Part shown: positions 16,739-25,300 of the stretch, piece by piece
Layout of the letters: each line of letters starts with the position of its first letter
Numbering within the stretch: the first letter of the stretch is position 1
Source: Bacteroidota bacterium
GTDB lineage: Bacteria > Bacteroidota > Bacteroidia > Chitinophagales > Chitinophagaceae
Direction of reading: 5' to 3'
Assembly (NCBI GenBank): GCA_023415275.1
Contig: JAEZLJ010000010.1
Location: forward strand, 1-41,719
Length of the DNA stretch: 41,719 nt
Made by a program: the position numbers and the translations under genes
Notes under the pieces: model-generated
Databases searched by the model: none
What the model was told of the DNA's origin: nothing
What the model saw: only the letters and a program-made list of their open reading frames with translations

Positions 16739-17260
16739 TTAGCGGCTGAATCCTTTTGTATTGATCAAATTGTAAAAAGCCCAAAAATTTACACTATCTC
16801 GACTATCAGTATTGGATTGAACATCTGGTCTGGAATTAAACAAGACCTCATTTCCTTTAAATAGTATAGTAATGATTTCCCCCCAAGATGTAAGGGAAGT
16901 TTTTGTTCTTGCCAATATATAAGTGCTATTCTTATCAACGATTAACCAATTTAGTTCCTTTAGATAAATTTCTAAATTGCTAATTTGGTCAGAAGTCACA
17001 GGGATGGAATAGAATTTCTTTTCTGCCTGTATGCGTTTGTAATGATAAGTAGCAAAATACACAACAAATCCAAGAAATATAATCGCCCAGCAAATGGTAA
17101 AATTCGTCAGACCGATTCCGATTGGCATGCTCAGAGCGATGAACAATAAGAAAGCAGGAAAAAGCAGAACATCATACCTGTTCCATATATCAGAATATTT
17201 AAAACGCCATTTGGAGTTTGAAAGAATAAAATTTATATCCTTTTCAGTTAAGGTCTTCAT
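16739..17260 (-). CDS. hypothetical membrane protein, 173 aa
   Basis: The N-terminal cytoplasmic part (MKTLTEKDINFILSNSKWRF) is followed by two adjacent membrane helices at about 30-48 and 51-70 (YDVLLFPAFLLFIALSMPIG, TICWAIIFLGFVVYFATYHY). A soluble C-terminal half of about 100 residues follows, with a beta-rich section (WLIVDKNSTYILARTK, EIITILFKGNEVLFNSRP). The coding sequence is more AT-rich by eye than its neighbours, which may indicate a more recent arrival. I do not recognise the family. Confidence 0.75.
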   Translation of the reverse strand: MKTLTEKDINFILSNSKWRFKYSDIWNRYDVLLFPAFLLFIALSMPIGIGLTNFTICWAIIFLGFVVYFATYHYKRIQAEKKFYSIPVTSDQISNLEIYLKELNWLIVDKNSTYILARTKTSLTSWGEIITILFKGNEVLFNSRPDVQSNTDSRDSVNFWAFYNLINTKGFSR

Positions 17261-17315
17261 CTATTCAGTTATGGATTAATGAATGATTGCTTTAACCTTG
17301 CCGCTAACTATGAAT

Positions 17316-17672
17316 TTACCCCATCATCCGCACCATCTGTGCCGCTTCAATCGCTTTCTTCTGGTTGAACTCTGATGTAAGCCTTTTTATATTCACCAGG
17401 TCAATGATGGTTCCTACACCACAGAATCCTACAGTAAACAGGTATATTATCCCCAGTGCGGTTTCACCCGTCACCAGCCTGTGTATCCCTGCCACACCAA
17501 AAAAGCCAATGATCGCCATGATCATCAGGCTTTGCTCTTCGCGGCGCTTGCCACTGTAAAACAAAATGAATTGCCGCTGCTGCTCTTCCGACATATCTCT
17601 TGTAATGTCCTGGATGGTTTGCAGTTCATCGGGCTGAAGGCCCGGCAGCATCATAAGCATTTTTTGATCCAT
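17316..17672 (-). CDS. TM2-domain membrane protein
   Basis: The 118-aa product has a helical N-terminal half and a TM2 domain at about 50-100: MIMAIIGFFGVAGIHRLVTGETALGIIYLFTVGFCGVGTIIDLVNI. It shows the family pattern of two membrane helices with a GxxGxHR element between them. The function of TM2 proteins in bacteria is not established. Its first codons overlap the end of the DUF2752 gene by 47 bp if the first ATG is used. Starting at Met5 or later would shorten the overlap. The two genes are clearly coupled. Confidence 0.85.
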   Translation of the reverse strand: MDQKMLMMLPGLQPDELQTIQDITRDMSEEQQRQFILFYSGKRREEQSLMIMAIIGFFGVAGIHRLVTGETALGIIYLFTVGFCGVGTIIDLVNIKRLTSEFNQKKAIEAAQMVRMMG

Positions 17673-18000
17673 ATAATTGTTTAGTTGTTTTGGTTATAGA
17701 ATATATGCTGGTAGCAATATGTGTAAGTAGTAGCACAACAGCTGGCAATCCTAAAATATGATACTCAATTGACTCCTTCCAGTTGCCATGCAAGGCTTCA
17801 TGCATGGAATGTCCCAATCCACAGCCCGGGCAGGAATGAAAACCTATCCAGCGAAACAGGCATAAGGAAGGTCCATTGCTATCCATAAAAAACAATAGGA
17901 TCAATACCCCCAGCCATATGGCCGGGTCACGGTAACGTTGTATGATCTTTAGTATTGGCATTTGCAAAATGATCCGGAAAGGAAAGTACATATAAACCAA
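17626..18000 (-). CDS. DUF2752-family membrane protein
   Basis: The 124-aa protein has a membrane helix at about 30-48 (AIWLGVLILLFFMD). The family signature FHSCPGCGLGHSMHEALHG (about 57-75) follows, with the CPxCG pair of cysteines. A second helix at about 88-108 (GLPAVVLLLTHIATSIYSI) completes it. DUF2752 has no established function; the CPxCG motif suggests metal or haem binding, which is inference. Met14 (MPILKIIQ) is an alternative start. It begins 28 bp after rmuC ends and overlaps the TM2 gene, so rmuC, DUF2752 and TM2 are probably one operon. Confidence 0.82.
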   Translation of the reverse strand: MVYMYFPFRIILQMPILKIIQRYRDPAIWLGVLILLFFMDSNGPSLCLFRWIGFHSCPGCGLGHSMHEALHGNWKESIEYHILGLPAVVLLLTHIATSIYSITKTTKQLYGSKNAYDAAGPSAR

Positions 18001-18028
18001 CCATCCAGCAAACTACCAGGTCAGTTAT

Positions 18029-19654
18029 TTACAACTCCTCGTCTTCCAGCAATTCCTTAGTAGTCACATTCGACAGCACCACCTGCGCCTCCCCATCTTC
18101 CAGGGCTTCCACACCTTTCAGCTTGCGCTGGATGGCACGCGTGCGTTTGCCCATTACTTCATCCAGCTGGTTGCTGGCCGTTTGAATGTTCTTCTGCGCC
18201 TTCTCCAACATGCCGCCAAAGGCCTCGAATTCTTTCTTCACTGCGCCCAGTATGGTCCATACTTCGCTGCTCCGCTTCTGAATAGCCAGTGTACGGAAAC
18301 CCATCTGCAAACTGTTAAGGATAGCCGCAAACGTCGTGGGCCCTGTTACCACTACCTTACAGTTCTTTTGAATGTCTTCCAGCAGGCTGGCCTTGCGTAC
18401 CACTTCAGCATAGATGCCTTCAAATGGCAGGAACAGGATGGCAAAATCAGTTGTGTTGGGTGGATCAATGTATTTCTCACAAATATCCCTGGCCATCTTT
18501 TTGATGGTGGCTTCCAGGTTCCTTTGCGCTTCTTCTATTCTTACAATATCATTGGTATCGTAAGCCTCCTGCAAATATTCATAGGCATCCCTTGGAAATT
18601 TGGCGTCCACAGGCAGCCATACATAATTACGGTCTCCATCCCGGTTGGGCATCTTAATGGCAAACTCCACTACATCTGAGCTACTTTGCTTGGTGCGCAC
18701 GTTAGCCTCGTACTGGTCCGGGGCCAGGATGTTCTCCAGCAGCATTTCCAGTTGCACCTCGCCCAATCCACCACGCATCTTCACATTACTCAGCACTTTT
18801 TTCAATCCGCCTACGTCCTGTGCCAGGGTTTGCATTTCACCCAATCCCTTCTGCACACTTTCCAGTTGCTTGCCCACCAGCTCAAAGGACTGGCCCAGCC
18901 GCTCGTTGAGGGTCTTCTGTAATTTCTCATCTACCGTTTCGCGCATCTTTTCCAGCTTCTCCTCAGTCTTCTGCACCAATTCGGTCTGCTTCACTTCCAT
19001 CTGCCCAAACTTCTCCCGCTGCAGGTTGTTCATATCTTCCACGCTTTTGGAGAAAGTTTCCCTGAAACCTTTGAAGGAAGCCTCCAGGGCCTGTCGCATC
19101 TGGTTACTATCCGCTTTCGATTGCTCATTCACAGCGGTTAAGCGTTCTTCCACCCGGGTAGTGATCTTGTCCAGTTGCTCCACGGTATTTTTTGTCCCCT
19201 CTTTTTGCAGCATCTTCCATTCGTCAAATTTATTGCGCTGCACCAGCGAGAATTCCTTCCAGTCAGTACTAATGGCCTCGCGGCTTTCCTTATGACCATT
19301 TTCCACCTTCTGCACCAATGCTGTTATCTTATCATCGAGGGTCCTGTTGATGGTCTCTGCACCTGCCCGGTTTTGCTCCGTGATCATCTTCAAAGTTTCG
19401 GTCATCTCGGTTTTGAATTTCAGCAGGGTGTCGCTTAGTTCCTCCCTGTTATCCCTCGATACCCTTGAGATCTCTTCCCGGTTGGTACGGAAATCCTCCT
19501 TCAGGTTATCGGTGATCTTATCCAGCTTGGCAAACAATTCGTCAAGCTTATAGGAAAGGGCAAAGAGGTTGTTATTAGGCCGTGGACGGAACATGATGAT
19601 CAGCACAATAGCAGTTACTACCAGCACGCAAAGAACAATAAGCAGGATATCCAT
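18029..19654 (-). CDS. rmuC: DNA recombination protein RmuC
   Basis: The 541-aa protein begins with a membrane anchor (about 3-22, LLIVLCVLVVTAIVLIIMF). A long charged coiled coil covers about 30-275, and the RmuC domain (a restriction-endonuclease-like fold) about 285-490. Conserved pieces are MRGGLGEVQLEMLLENIL, YVWLPVDAKFPRDAYE, TTDFAILFLPFEGIYAEV and TGPTTFAAILNSLQMGF. In E. coli RmuC limits inversions at short inverted repeats and has been implicated in phage defence. The predicted form here, tethered to the membrane by one helix, is normal for the family. It is first in an operon with DUF2752 and TM2 genes. Confidence 0.95.
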   Translation of the reverse strand: MDILLIVLCVLVVTAIVLIIMFRPRPNNNLFALSYKLDELFAKLDKITDNLKEDFRTNREEISRVSRDNREELSDTLLKFKTEMTETLKMITEQNRAGAETINRTLDDKITALVQKVENGHKESREAISTDWKEFSLVQRNKFDEWKMLQKEGTKNTVEQLDKITTRVEERLTAVNEQSKADSNQMRQALEASFKGFRETFSKSVEDMNNLQREKFGQMEVKQTELVQKTEEKLEKMRETVDEKLQKTLNERLGQSFELVGKQLESVQKGLGEMQTLAQDVGGLKKVLSNVKMRGGLGEVQLEMLLENILAPDQYEANVRTKQSSSDVVEFAIKMPNRDGDRNYVWLPVDAKFPRDAYEYLQEAYDTNDIVRIEEAQRNLEATIKKMARDICEKYIDPPNTTDFAILFLPFEGIYAEVVRKASLLEDIQKNCKVVVTGPTTFAAILNSLQMGFRTLAIQKRSSEVWTILGAVKKEFEAFGGMLEKAQKNIQTASNQLDEVMGKRTRAIQRKLKGVEALEDGEAQVVLSNVTTKELLEDEEL

Positions 19655-19730
19655 AGAAAATATATAAGTAAAAAAGTATGAGTAGGTAAATTAAACGAAT
19701 ATAAATGAGAATTGGTATGACCGGCCACAA

Positions 19731-19754
19731 ACAATTGTATGGGTTTGCAATTGT
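19731..19754. promoter_or_regulatory. inverted repeat between rmuC and CDGSH genes
   Basis: ACAATTG at 19731-19737 and CAATTGT at 19748-19754 form a 7-bp dyad around a 10-nt spacer in the divergent promoter region. It could be an operator for either gene. Confidence 0.3.
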
Positions 19755-19840
19755 AAAAAGTTATCACTCAAGTGTTTAATAAGGCTTAGGCCAAAGTGCA
19801 TGGGCAGTTATCCTTATTTTTACCGCAAACCAATGAAATT

Positions 19841-20068
19841 ATGGCAACAACAAAGCTCGTGATCAATAGCAATGGCTCTACCCGCATAGAGGGGGATTTT
19901 GAAATAGTGGACAAGGACGGCAATGTCTATGACCTGGGTGGCCGCACGGTTGTTTCTCTTTGCAGGTGTGGGCTTTCAAAAAATAAACCTTTTTGCGATG
20001 GCTCTCACAGAGGACATTTTGAACATAATGCCGTGGCCTTTGCCCTGCCTCCTAAAAAAGAGGCCTAA
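19841..20068 (+). CDS. CDGSH iron-sulfur domain protein, 75 aa
   Basis: I chose the ATG at 19841 (MATTKLVINSNG); an upstream in-frame ATG would add 15 residues of unlikely composition. The signature CRCGLSKNKPFCDGSH at about 46-61 provides the three Cys and one His ligands of a [2Fe-2S] cluster of the mitoNEET type. The N-terminal half (LVINSNGSTRIEGDFEIVDKDG) is the usual beta-sheet leader of the bacterial single-CDGSH proteins. These are cytoplasmic electron-transfer or redox-sensing proteins whose partners are mostly unknown. A strong terminator follows, so the gene is probably monocistronic. Confidence 0.93.
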   Translation: MATTKLVINSNGSTRIEGDFEIVDKDGNVYDLGGRTVVSLCRCGLSKNKPFCDGSHRGHFEHNAVAFALPPKKEA

Positions 20069-20091
20069 ACTATCACCTTTTTTCTCTTCCC

Positions 20092-20119
20092 GGACCGTCA
20101 ACTACTGACGGTCCTTTTT
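20092..20119 (+). terminator. intrinsic terminator after CDGSH gene
   Basis: GGACCGTCA and TGACGGTCC form a perfect 9-bp stem with loop ACTAC followed by TTTTT, 24 bp after the stop codon. Confidence 0.92.
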
Positions 20120-20153
20120 GTTAGTGGGCAGATCCCCCCTACTTCCTTCCCAC

Positions 20154-20244
20154 CTACGCCCTATTTACTAGCTATCTACAGTATAGATACTGCGTGACGA
20201 TCACGCAGTATCATGGCCGTTCCTATACCGGAGATAGGGCGTAG
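20154..20244. repeat. concentric inverted repeat, 91 bp
   Basis: Outer arms CTACGCCCTAT (20154-20164) and ATAGGGCGTAG (20234-20244) are perfect 11-bp complements. Inside them GATACTGCGTGA (20186-20197) and TCACGCAGTATC (20201-20212) are perfect 12-bp complements with a CGA loop. Both pairs share the same centre, base 20199. The 21-nt stretches between the outer and inner arms do not pair. No T tract follows on either strand, and a normal terminator already lies at 20092-20119, so this is not an obvious terminator. It lies between the convergent CDGSH gene and a small minus-strand gene. Confidence 0.8.
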
Positions 20245-20337
20245 CTATAAAGGAGCCCGGCTCCAGGTGGCTGGAAAATTGGACGCCAACAGGATGAATG
20301 ATACTGAAGGTTTTGGACGTAACAGGAATAATGTCGT

Positions 20338-20469
20338 TTATAAGGCGCAGGCCACCGCAATAATGGTCAGCGTAAAAATGAGGGCCAGCGAGCATACCAC
20401 CAGTGCAATGCCGTCTAAAAGAACGGCCACCAGGCGGTTGGTGCGGTAAAGATTGATAAGGTGTTTCAT
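20338..20469 (-). CDS. small single-span membrane protein, 43 aa
   Basis: I chose the ATG at 20467-20469 (MKHLINLYRTNRLVAVLLDG); a longer frame upstream looks non-coding. A short basic N-terminus precedes one hydrophobic segment from about residue 13 to the end (LVAVLLDGIALVVCSLALIF...). It resembles many unannotated single-pass small membrane proteins. There is no family I can name and the gene is weakly supported. Confidence 0.35.
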   Translation of the reverse strand: MKHLINLYRTNRLVAVLLDGIALVVCSLALIFTLTIIAVACAL

Positions 20470-20549
20470 AGGGTTGTTGTTTAGCGTGGTGTTTAATGCT
20501 TCCAATTTACAGCCGCCAGGCATGAAATGAAAGCAAATAGAAAAGAATC

Positions 20550-20711
20550 ATGGAGGCCCAAAAACAAATACGAAGTGTTATCCCGGGAGCCGAAAAGGAC
20601 AGGTACGAGCCCCCAGGGATAGTATTTACGATGCTCCTGGTTTGGATGGCACTAAAGCTATGTATGGATAAGGTGAGAAGACTTAAAGCATTTTTATGCC
20701 TGGTATTTTAA
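20550..20711 (+). CDS. possible small ORF, 53 aa
   Basis: An ATG-to-TAA frame (MEAQKQIRSVIPGAEKDRYE...) has a hydrophilic start, a hydrophobic middle (IVFTMLLVWMALKLCM) and a basic end. It sits alone in the 350-bp gap before the beta-barrel gene. Nothing beyond the open frame supports it. Confidence 0.2.
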   Translation: MEAQKQIRSVIPGAEKDRYEPPGIVFTMLLVWMALKLCMDKVRRLKAFLCLVF

Positions 20712-20820
20712 ATTCCAGGCAAACGAAACCTGCTAACCATTCTTTTTTAAAATAAAACAAGGATGGCCTGGAATAATGTAGGAACTTTAAGGTAAGGACG
20801 GAGCTTTAGAACAATTACCA

Positions 20821-21399
20821 ATGAAAAAGCTGCTTCTTGTATTGTGTATCCTGCCAGCGCACCTGCTCCGGGCGCAGCAAGAGAGCCATTCTTTATGGGG
20901 TCTGAAGGCAGGACCTAATTTTTACACCTTGAGCCCGGGGGGCGATGGTGTATCCGGAAGGAAAGCCATCCATGCGGGATGGTGGTACAGGCACCCTATT
21001 ACACCCGTTTTCAGCACGCAAACAGAATTGCTTTTTTCAATGGAAGGCTGGAAGTTTTCCAACAATGCGGTTACCGTTTCCAATAAATTCAATTTCCTGC
21101 AGCTACCCATTCTCCTCCAGTTCAAAACCCAAAAAGGCCTGTATTTTGAAACCGGGCCCCAGCTAGGCCTTCGTATCAGTGGCAAACAGGAGGCAGGCAG
21201 CAATGACGGGGCAGTCGATTTCTTTCCCATAGATACCTGGACCAACCGATGGATTTTTTCCGGGGCGGTAGGCGCTGGATACCTTCCTGACAGGCTGGGC
21301 TTAGGCGTCCGGTACAACTTTGGCATCACTTCGCTAGTGAAAAATACGGATGGGAGATCTAATGGTTTGTCTGTCAGCCTATTATATGCTTTCCGTTAA
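20821..21399 (+). CDS. outer-membrane beta-barrel protein, 192 aa
   Basis: A signal peptide (MKKLLLVLCILPAHLLRAQ, about 1-19) is followed by GLKAGPNFYTLSPG, the usual first strand of porin-like PorT-family (outer membrane protein beta-barrel) proteins in Bacteroidota. Repeated amphipathic strands follow (TQTELLFSMEGWKF, YFETGPQLGLRIS, SGAVGAGYLP, LGLGVRYNFGITSLV), ending SVSLLYAFR. It is probably an eight-stranded outer-membrane barrel with no assigned substrate. It does not share an operon with the genes downstream. Confidence 0.83.
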   Translation: MKKLLLVLCILPAHLLRAQQESHSLWGLKAGPNFYTLSPGGDGVSGRKAIHAGWWYRHPITPVFSTQTELLFSMEGWKFSNNAVTVSNKFNFLQLPILLQFKTQKGLYFETGPQLGLRISGKQEAGSNDGAVDFFPIDTWTNRWIFSGAVGAGYLPDRLGLGVRYNFGITSLVKNTDGRSNGLSVSLLYAFR

Positions 21400-21516
21400 A
21401 TTGTTCCTGGTCAATAAATCATTTGATCATAATTGATTAACAGCCCGGGAAAGCCCAATTATATAAAAAGACGTTACTTTGTTCTTAGTGTGTACACAAT
21501 ACACATACCTCTGAAT

Positions 21517-21810
21517 ATGACAACAAGTAAAACCGCAATAATAAAATGTGGCGTAAAAGCCCAGGAGTTTAATTTGAATATTGAGCTTCATCCCAATACA
21601 ATCATCAGCAAACTTTACATACCTGAAGAAGCTGATGCTACTTTCTTCAAAAACCGATATCCGCAAGCTGAGATCGTGGACCAGAAAGAGTTCATCCTGG
21701 ATGATGAACTGATTGACCACGTGATCATCTATACGCCGGAAGTGCACGACATGCCGTTGATACAGGCCGTGCTGCAATCGGGTAAGAATGTGCAGATCAT
21801 GCACAACTAA
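21517..21810 (+). CDS. hypothetical 97-aa protein
   Basis: I start the gene at the ATG at 21517 (MTTSKTAIIKCGVKAQEFNL), because the upstream in-frame ATG adds 28 residues of unlikely sequence. The C-terminal half (ADATFFKNRYPQAEIVDQKE..., DHVIIYTPEVHDMPLIQAVLQSGKNVQIMHN) resembles the end of the nucleotide-binding half of Gfo/Idh/MocA oxidoreductases. However, the glycine-rich NAD loop is missing, so I do not assign activity. It lies 84 bp before mgsA on the same strand. It could be a stand-alone relic of a Rossmann fold or an unrelated alpha/beta protein. Confidence 0.7.
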   Translation: MTTSKTAIIKCGVKAQEFNLNIELHPNTIISKLYIPEEADATFFKNRYPQAEIVDQKEFILDDELIDHVIIYTPEVHDMPLIQAVLQSGKNVQIMHN

Positions 21811-21894
21811 CCCGGTCACCTATAGTATTAAATATTTTTCTGCTAACAATAGCTGCCTGGAATAGAGAATCTGATCACATTAAAATGGTGAACA

Positions 21895-22350
21895 ATGGAT
21901 TTATTAAGAACCATGCAGCCAGTGAAACGCATTGCCCTGGTGGCGCATGACAACAAGAAGGCAGACCTGCTGGACTGGGCTACCTACAACAAAACCGTGC
22001 TGACAAGGCATCAATTAATAGCCACAGGTACTACAGGAACATTATTAGAAAACTTAATTGGCACTCCTGTAAAAAAGCTATTGAGTGGGCCTTTGGGCGG
22101 CGACCAGCAATTAGGAGCCATGATAGCCGAAGGAAAGCTTGACATCATCCTTTTCTTTTGGGATCCTATGATGGCGCAGGCGCATGACAGTGATGTGAAG
22201 GCCCTGCTTCGAATTGCCGTGGCCTGGAATATTGTCATTGCCTGCAACAGGAGCACGGCTGATTTTGTACTGACCTCCCTGCTGATGGAGGAAGCCCATG
22301 CCGTCAGTATCCCTGATTACTCCAAATACCTGAACCGTGTGATAGAATAA
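21895..22350 (+). CDS. mgsA: methylglyoxal synthase
   Basis: The 151-aa protein matches MgsA throughout. RIALVAHDNKKADLL carries the substrate-binding His/Asp region. ATGTTG is the phosphate-binding loop. SGPLGGDQQLGAMI contains the catalytic Asp. FFWDPMMAQAHDSDVKALLRIA contains the second His and Asp. MgsA converts dihydroxyacetone phosphate to methylglyoxal and phosphate, a bypass of lower glycolysis used when phosphate is short or sugar phosphates pile up. It acts in the cytoplasm as a homohexamer. Met7 (MQPVKRIAL) is an alternative start. The T-tailed hairpin after it belongs to the opposite-strand gene. Confidence 0.95.
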   Translation: MDLLRTMQPVKRIALVAHDNKKADLLDWATYNKTVLTRHQLIATGTTGTLLENLIGTPVKKLLSGPLGGDQQLGAMIAEGKLDIILFFWDPMMAQAHDSDVKALLRIAVAWNIVIACNRSTADFVLTSLLMEEAHAVSIPDYSKYLNRVIE

Positions 22351-22352
22351 AA

Positions 22353-22377
22353 AATGACCCTGGTAAGCCGGGTCATT
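22353..22377 (-). terminator. intrinsic terminator for the tricorn-like gene
   Basis: AATGACCC and GGGTCATT form an 8-bp stem with a 9-nt loop. Read on the minus strand it is followed by TTTTTTATT. It lies 23 bp after the tricorn-like stop codon and just past the convergent mgsA stop. Confidence 0.8.
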
Positions 22378-22399
22378 ACAAACTGTTATTGCTGGTAGC

Positions 22400-25300
22400 T
22401 TAATAAGTTCTCTTTTCCGTGGTAGGTACGGGAGGCTGTTTGAAGCCCTTGGTCTTCAACAGGTTCTTGATTTCTGTAATGCCCCGTTCCAGTTGCGGAT
22501 CAATGCCTTTGGCCATAGCCGCCAGGTCTTCATCCACAGGAATGTCAGGGTCCACCCCATGTCCTTCCCTGAACCAGGTGCCATCAGGATTATACATTCT
22601 GAAAGTAGGCACCGTGATGCTGCCACCATCTACCAGGTTGGGCACGCCGGAGATGCCGATCAATCCACCCCAGGTGCGGGCGCCTATCAAAGGTCCCAGG
22701 CCTTTTCTTTTAAAATAATCGGGGAAGGCATCACCACCGGAACCACTCCAGCCATTGATCAGCATGACCTTAGGCCCGAAATTGGCGTATGGCGGCCATG
22801 GCCAGGTACTGCCATCCCTGATGGCCCAAAAGGCCAGTGGATCGCGGTTCAGCATTTCAATGAAGCGGTCAGGAATCTGTCCCCCATTATTGAAACGTTC
22901 GTCAATGATCAATGCTTTTTTATCCCATTGAGCACTGAACTGGCGCATCAATTCATTCTGACCATCTATACCTGTACTGGGCACATAGATATATCCCACT
23001 TCGCCATTGGTAGCTTCTTCCACTCTTTTGCGCATGCCTTCTATCCAGGCCAGGTTGCGCAGTCGCGATTCATCGGCCAGGGTTTCCACTACTGCCGTTT
23101 TAGAGCCATTCCAGGATGGCGTACTGTTATAGGTGATCTCCACTGCTTTTTTAGACAGCCCAGCAAAGGCGGCAAAAGGCTCCTGGGCGGTGGTCAATGG
23201 CACGCCGTTCACGGCCAGTATATAATCGCCTCCCTTCAGATCTACACCTGCCATGTCAAGCGGCGAGCGCACTTCTGCATCCCATTCAGCACCCCTGATG
23301 ATCTTTTTGATCTTGTAATGATCTCCATCTGCCTGCCAGTCCACACCCAGGTAGCCCACCGCTTTTTGCGCCGGCTGTTCCATATCTCCACCACCATGAT
23401 AGGTATGCGAAGCATTCAGCTCACCGATCATTTCACCGATCACAAAATCGGCTTCCTCCCTGGTCATGGCCCCCGCCAGCATTTTTAAATAACGGTCCTT
23501 CACTCCATTCCAGTCAACACCGTGCATGTTGGAATCGTAAAAATAATCCCGCTCCAGCCGCCAGGCATCCAGGAACAGTTGTTTCCATTCTTTTGCAGGT
23601 TCCACCATCACCTGCATCTCTGAAAGCCTCAATGGCTTTTCAAATTTCTGGCCTTCCTCCGGTTTGATGATAGCAAAGGAATTGTTGGGGCGGAATACCA
23701 ATATCTTAGCCTTGTTCTGGGAGAGCTGGAAATTATTGGCATCTTCCAATATGGTCTTCTCTTCCCTTTTTTCCTTGTCGTAATATTTGATCACACCCTT
23801 TCCCTCGCTGTTGCCTGTATTAGGCTGTTTCAGGTAAAGGATCTTGTCCTTGGTGGCATTCAGCGCGGAATAATTACCCGGTGCTGTAGGCAACAATACC
23901 AGCCTTTGTTCCAGGCCGTCAAAATCAATATCTACCCTGGCAGCCTCTGGTAAAGGCTGCACAGACAGGGAATCCTTTTTCTCCTTGCGGGCCTTTTTCT
24001 TCAGCGCTTCTTTCTTTTCCGGCGACTGCAGGTTCAGCGTCACCGTATCATTCTTAGGTGCCAGCAGTGAAGGAGTGGTTTTTTTGAGGCTGATGGCAGC
24101 CACCTGCTGCGTATTGGCATAAATGAATGTATTGTCAACATCGCTGTAATTGGGCTGAAAGCTTTGAGAAGTAAGCAGGTAGAGGTATTTACCTTCAGGG
24201 TCAAATACAGGGCTGGTAGTATTGTAAAAACCTTTGGTTACCTGGTGCAGCTTTTTATTGGGGTAATCATAAATGAATATGGCCCTGTGCGAGTTGTCAA
24301 GGTCGCGGCTGTAGGCCAGCCATTTACTATCCGGTGACCAGCTGAATAAGAATCCTGAAAGGTCGTCCTGCATGAACCGAAGTGCCCTGTCCACGTCGGT
24401 GGTCTTACCGGTTGCCAGGTCATACACTTTAATGCGCATGGCCTTATCAATAAAGGCCAGCTTCTTGCTATCTGGCGACCAATACAGATTGTACCGGAAG
24501 CCAGGGCCATAGCTGGTAAGCTTGCGGGCACTGCCTTCTTTGGAAGGGTCGGCCAGCCATAATTCATATTCACCTGATTCATCGCTCCAATAGGCTATAT
24601 GCTCACCATCGGGCGACCAGGCAGGCGAGCGCTCTGCAGACCCGGAGCTGCGGGTGAGGTTCTTTACAAAACCATTTTCTGCAGGCACCGAAAAGATGTC
24701 ACCTCTGGCTTCTACCAGTACGCGGTTGCCATCAGCACTCAGTGACACATTCTCCACCAGCTTATCTACAGTTTCCATCTTTGGTTTGAGCATGGCCCTG
24801 TCGGTAACCACGGTTACCTTCACTTCTTTGGGTTGGGCAGATGAAAAAGGAAGCAACCATAATTTGCCCGCCGCTTCAAATACAATATCATCCGGTCCCT
24901 GTGATGGATAGTGCACATCATAATCAGTAAAATGGGTGACCTGCGAGAAGGCCTTGCTGTTCATATCATACTTCCAGATGTTCATGCGCAGTTCAGGCCC
25001 GCGGTCTGACAGGAAGTAGATGGTATTGCCATGCCACATAGGGAATTCAGCACCTGCATCATCATTGCGCGAGATATTGACGGAAGTATTATCCTGCAGG
25101 TTGAAAATATGAATATCGGCCTTCCATCCCCCGCGGTAGCGCTTCCAGTTGCGCCCCACCTGCGAGCGGAACACCAAAGCCAACTCTTTACCATCTGGTG
25201 AATAGGAGCCGTATTCAGCGTAGGCCAGGGGCAGCTTTTGCTCGGCACCACCCGTGGCGGGAACTGTATAAAATTGATTGAACCTGGCTTTACCACTTTC

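Noticed and set aside
18645..19295. Open frame of 216 codons on the plus strand
   Set aside because: It is antisense to rmuC and extremely rich in Ser, Cys and Phe, typical of the shadow of a coiled-coil gene.
20251..20263. Small dyad GGAGCC-C-GGCTCC
   Set aside because: A one-base loop cannot form a normal hairpin and nothing nearby suggests a regulator site.
22493..23488. Long open frame (331 codons) on the plus strand
   Set aside because: It lies entirely antisense to the C-terminal S41 part of the tricorn-like gene, has improbable composition (rich in His, Ile, Phe, Pro) and matches no family.
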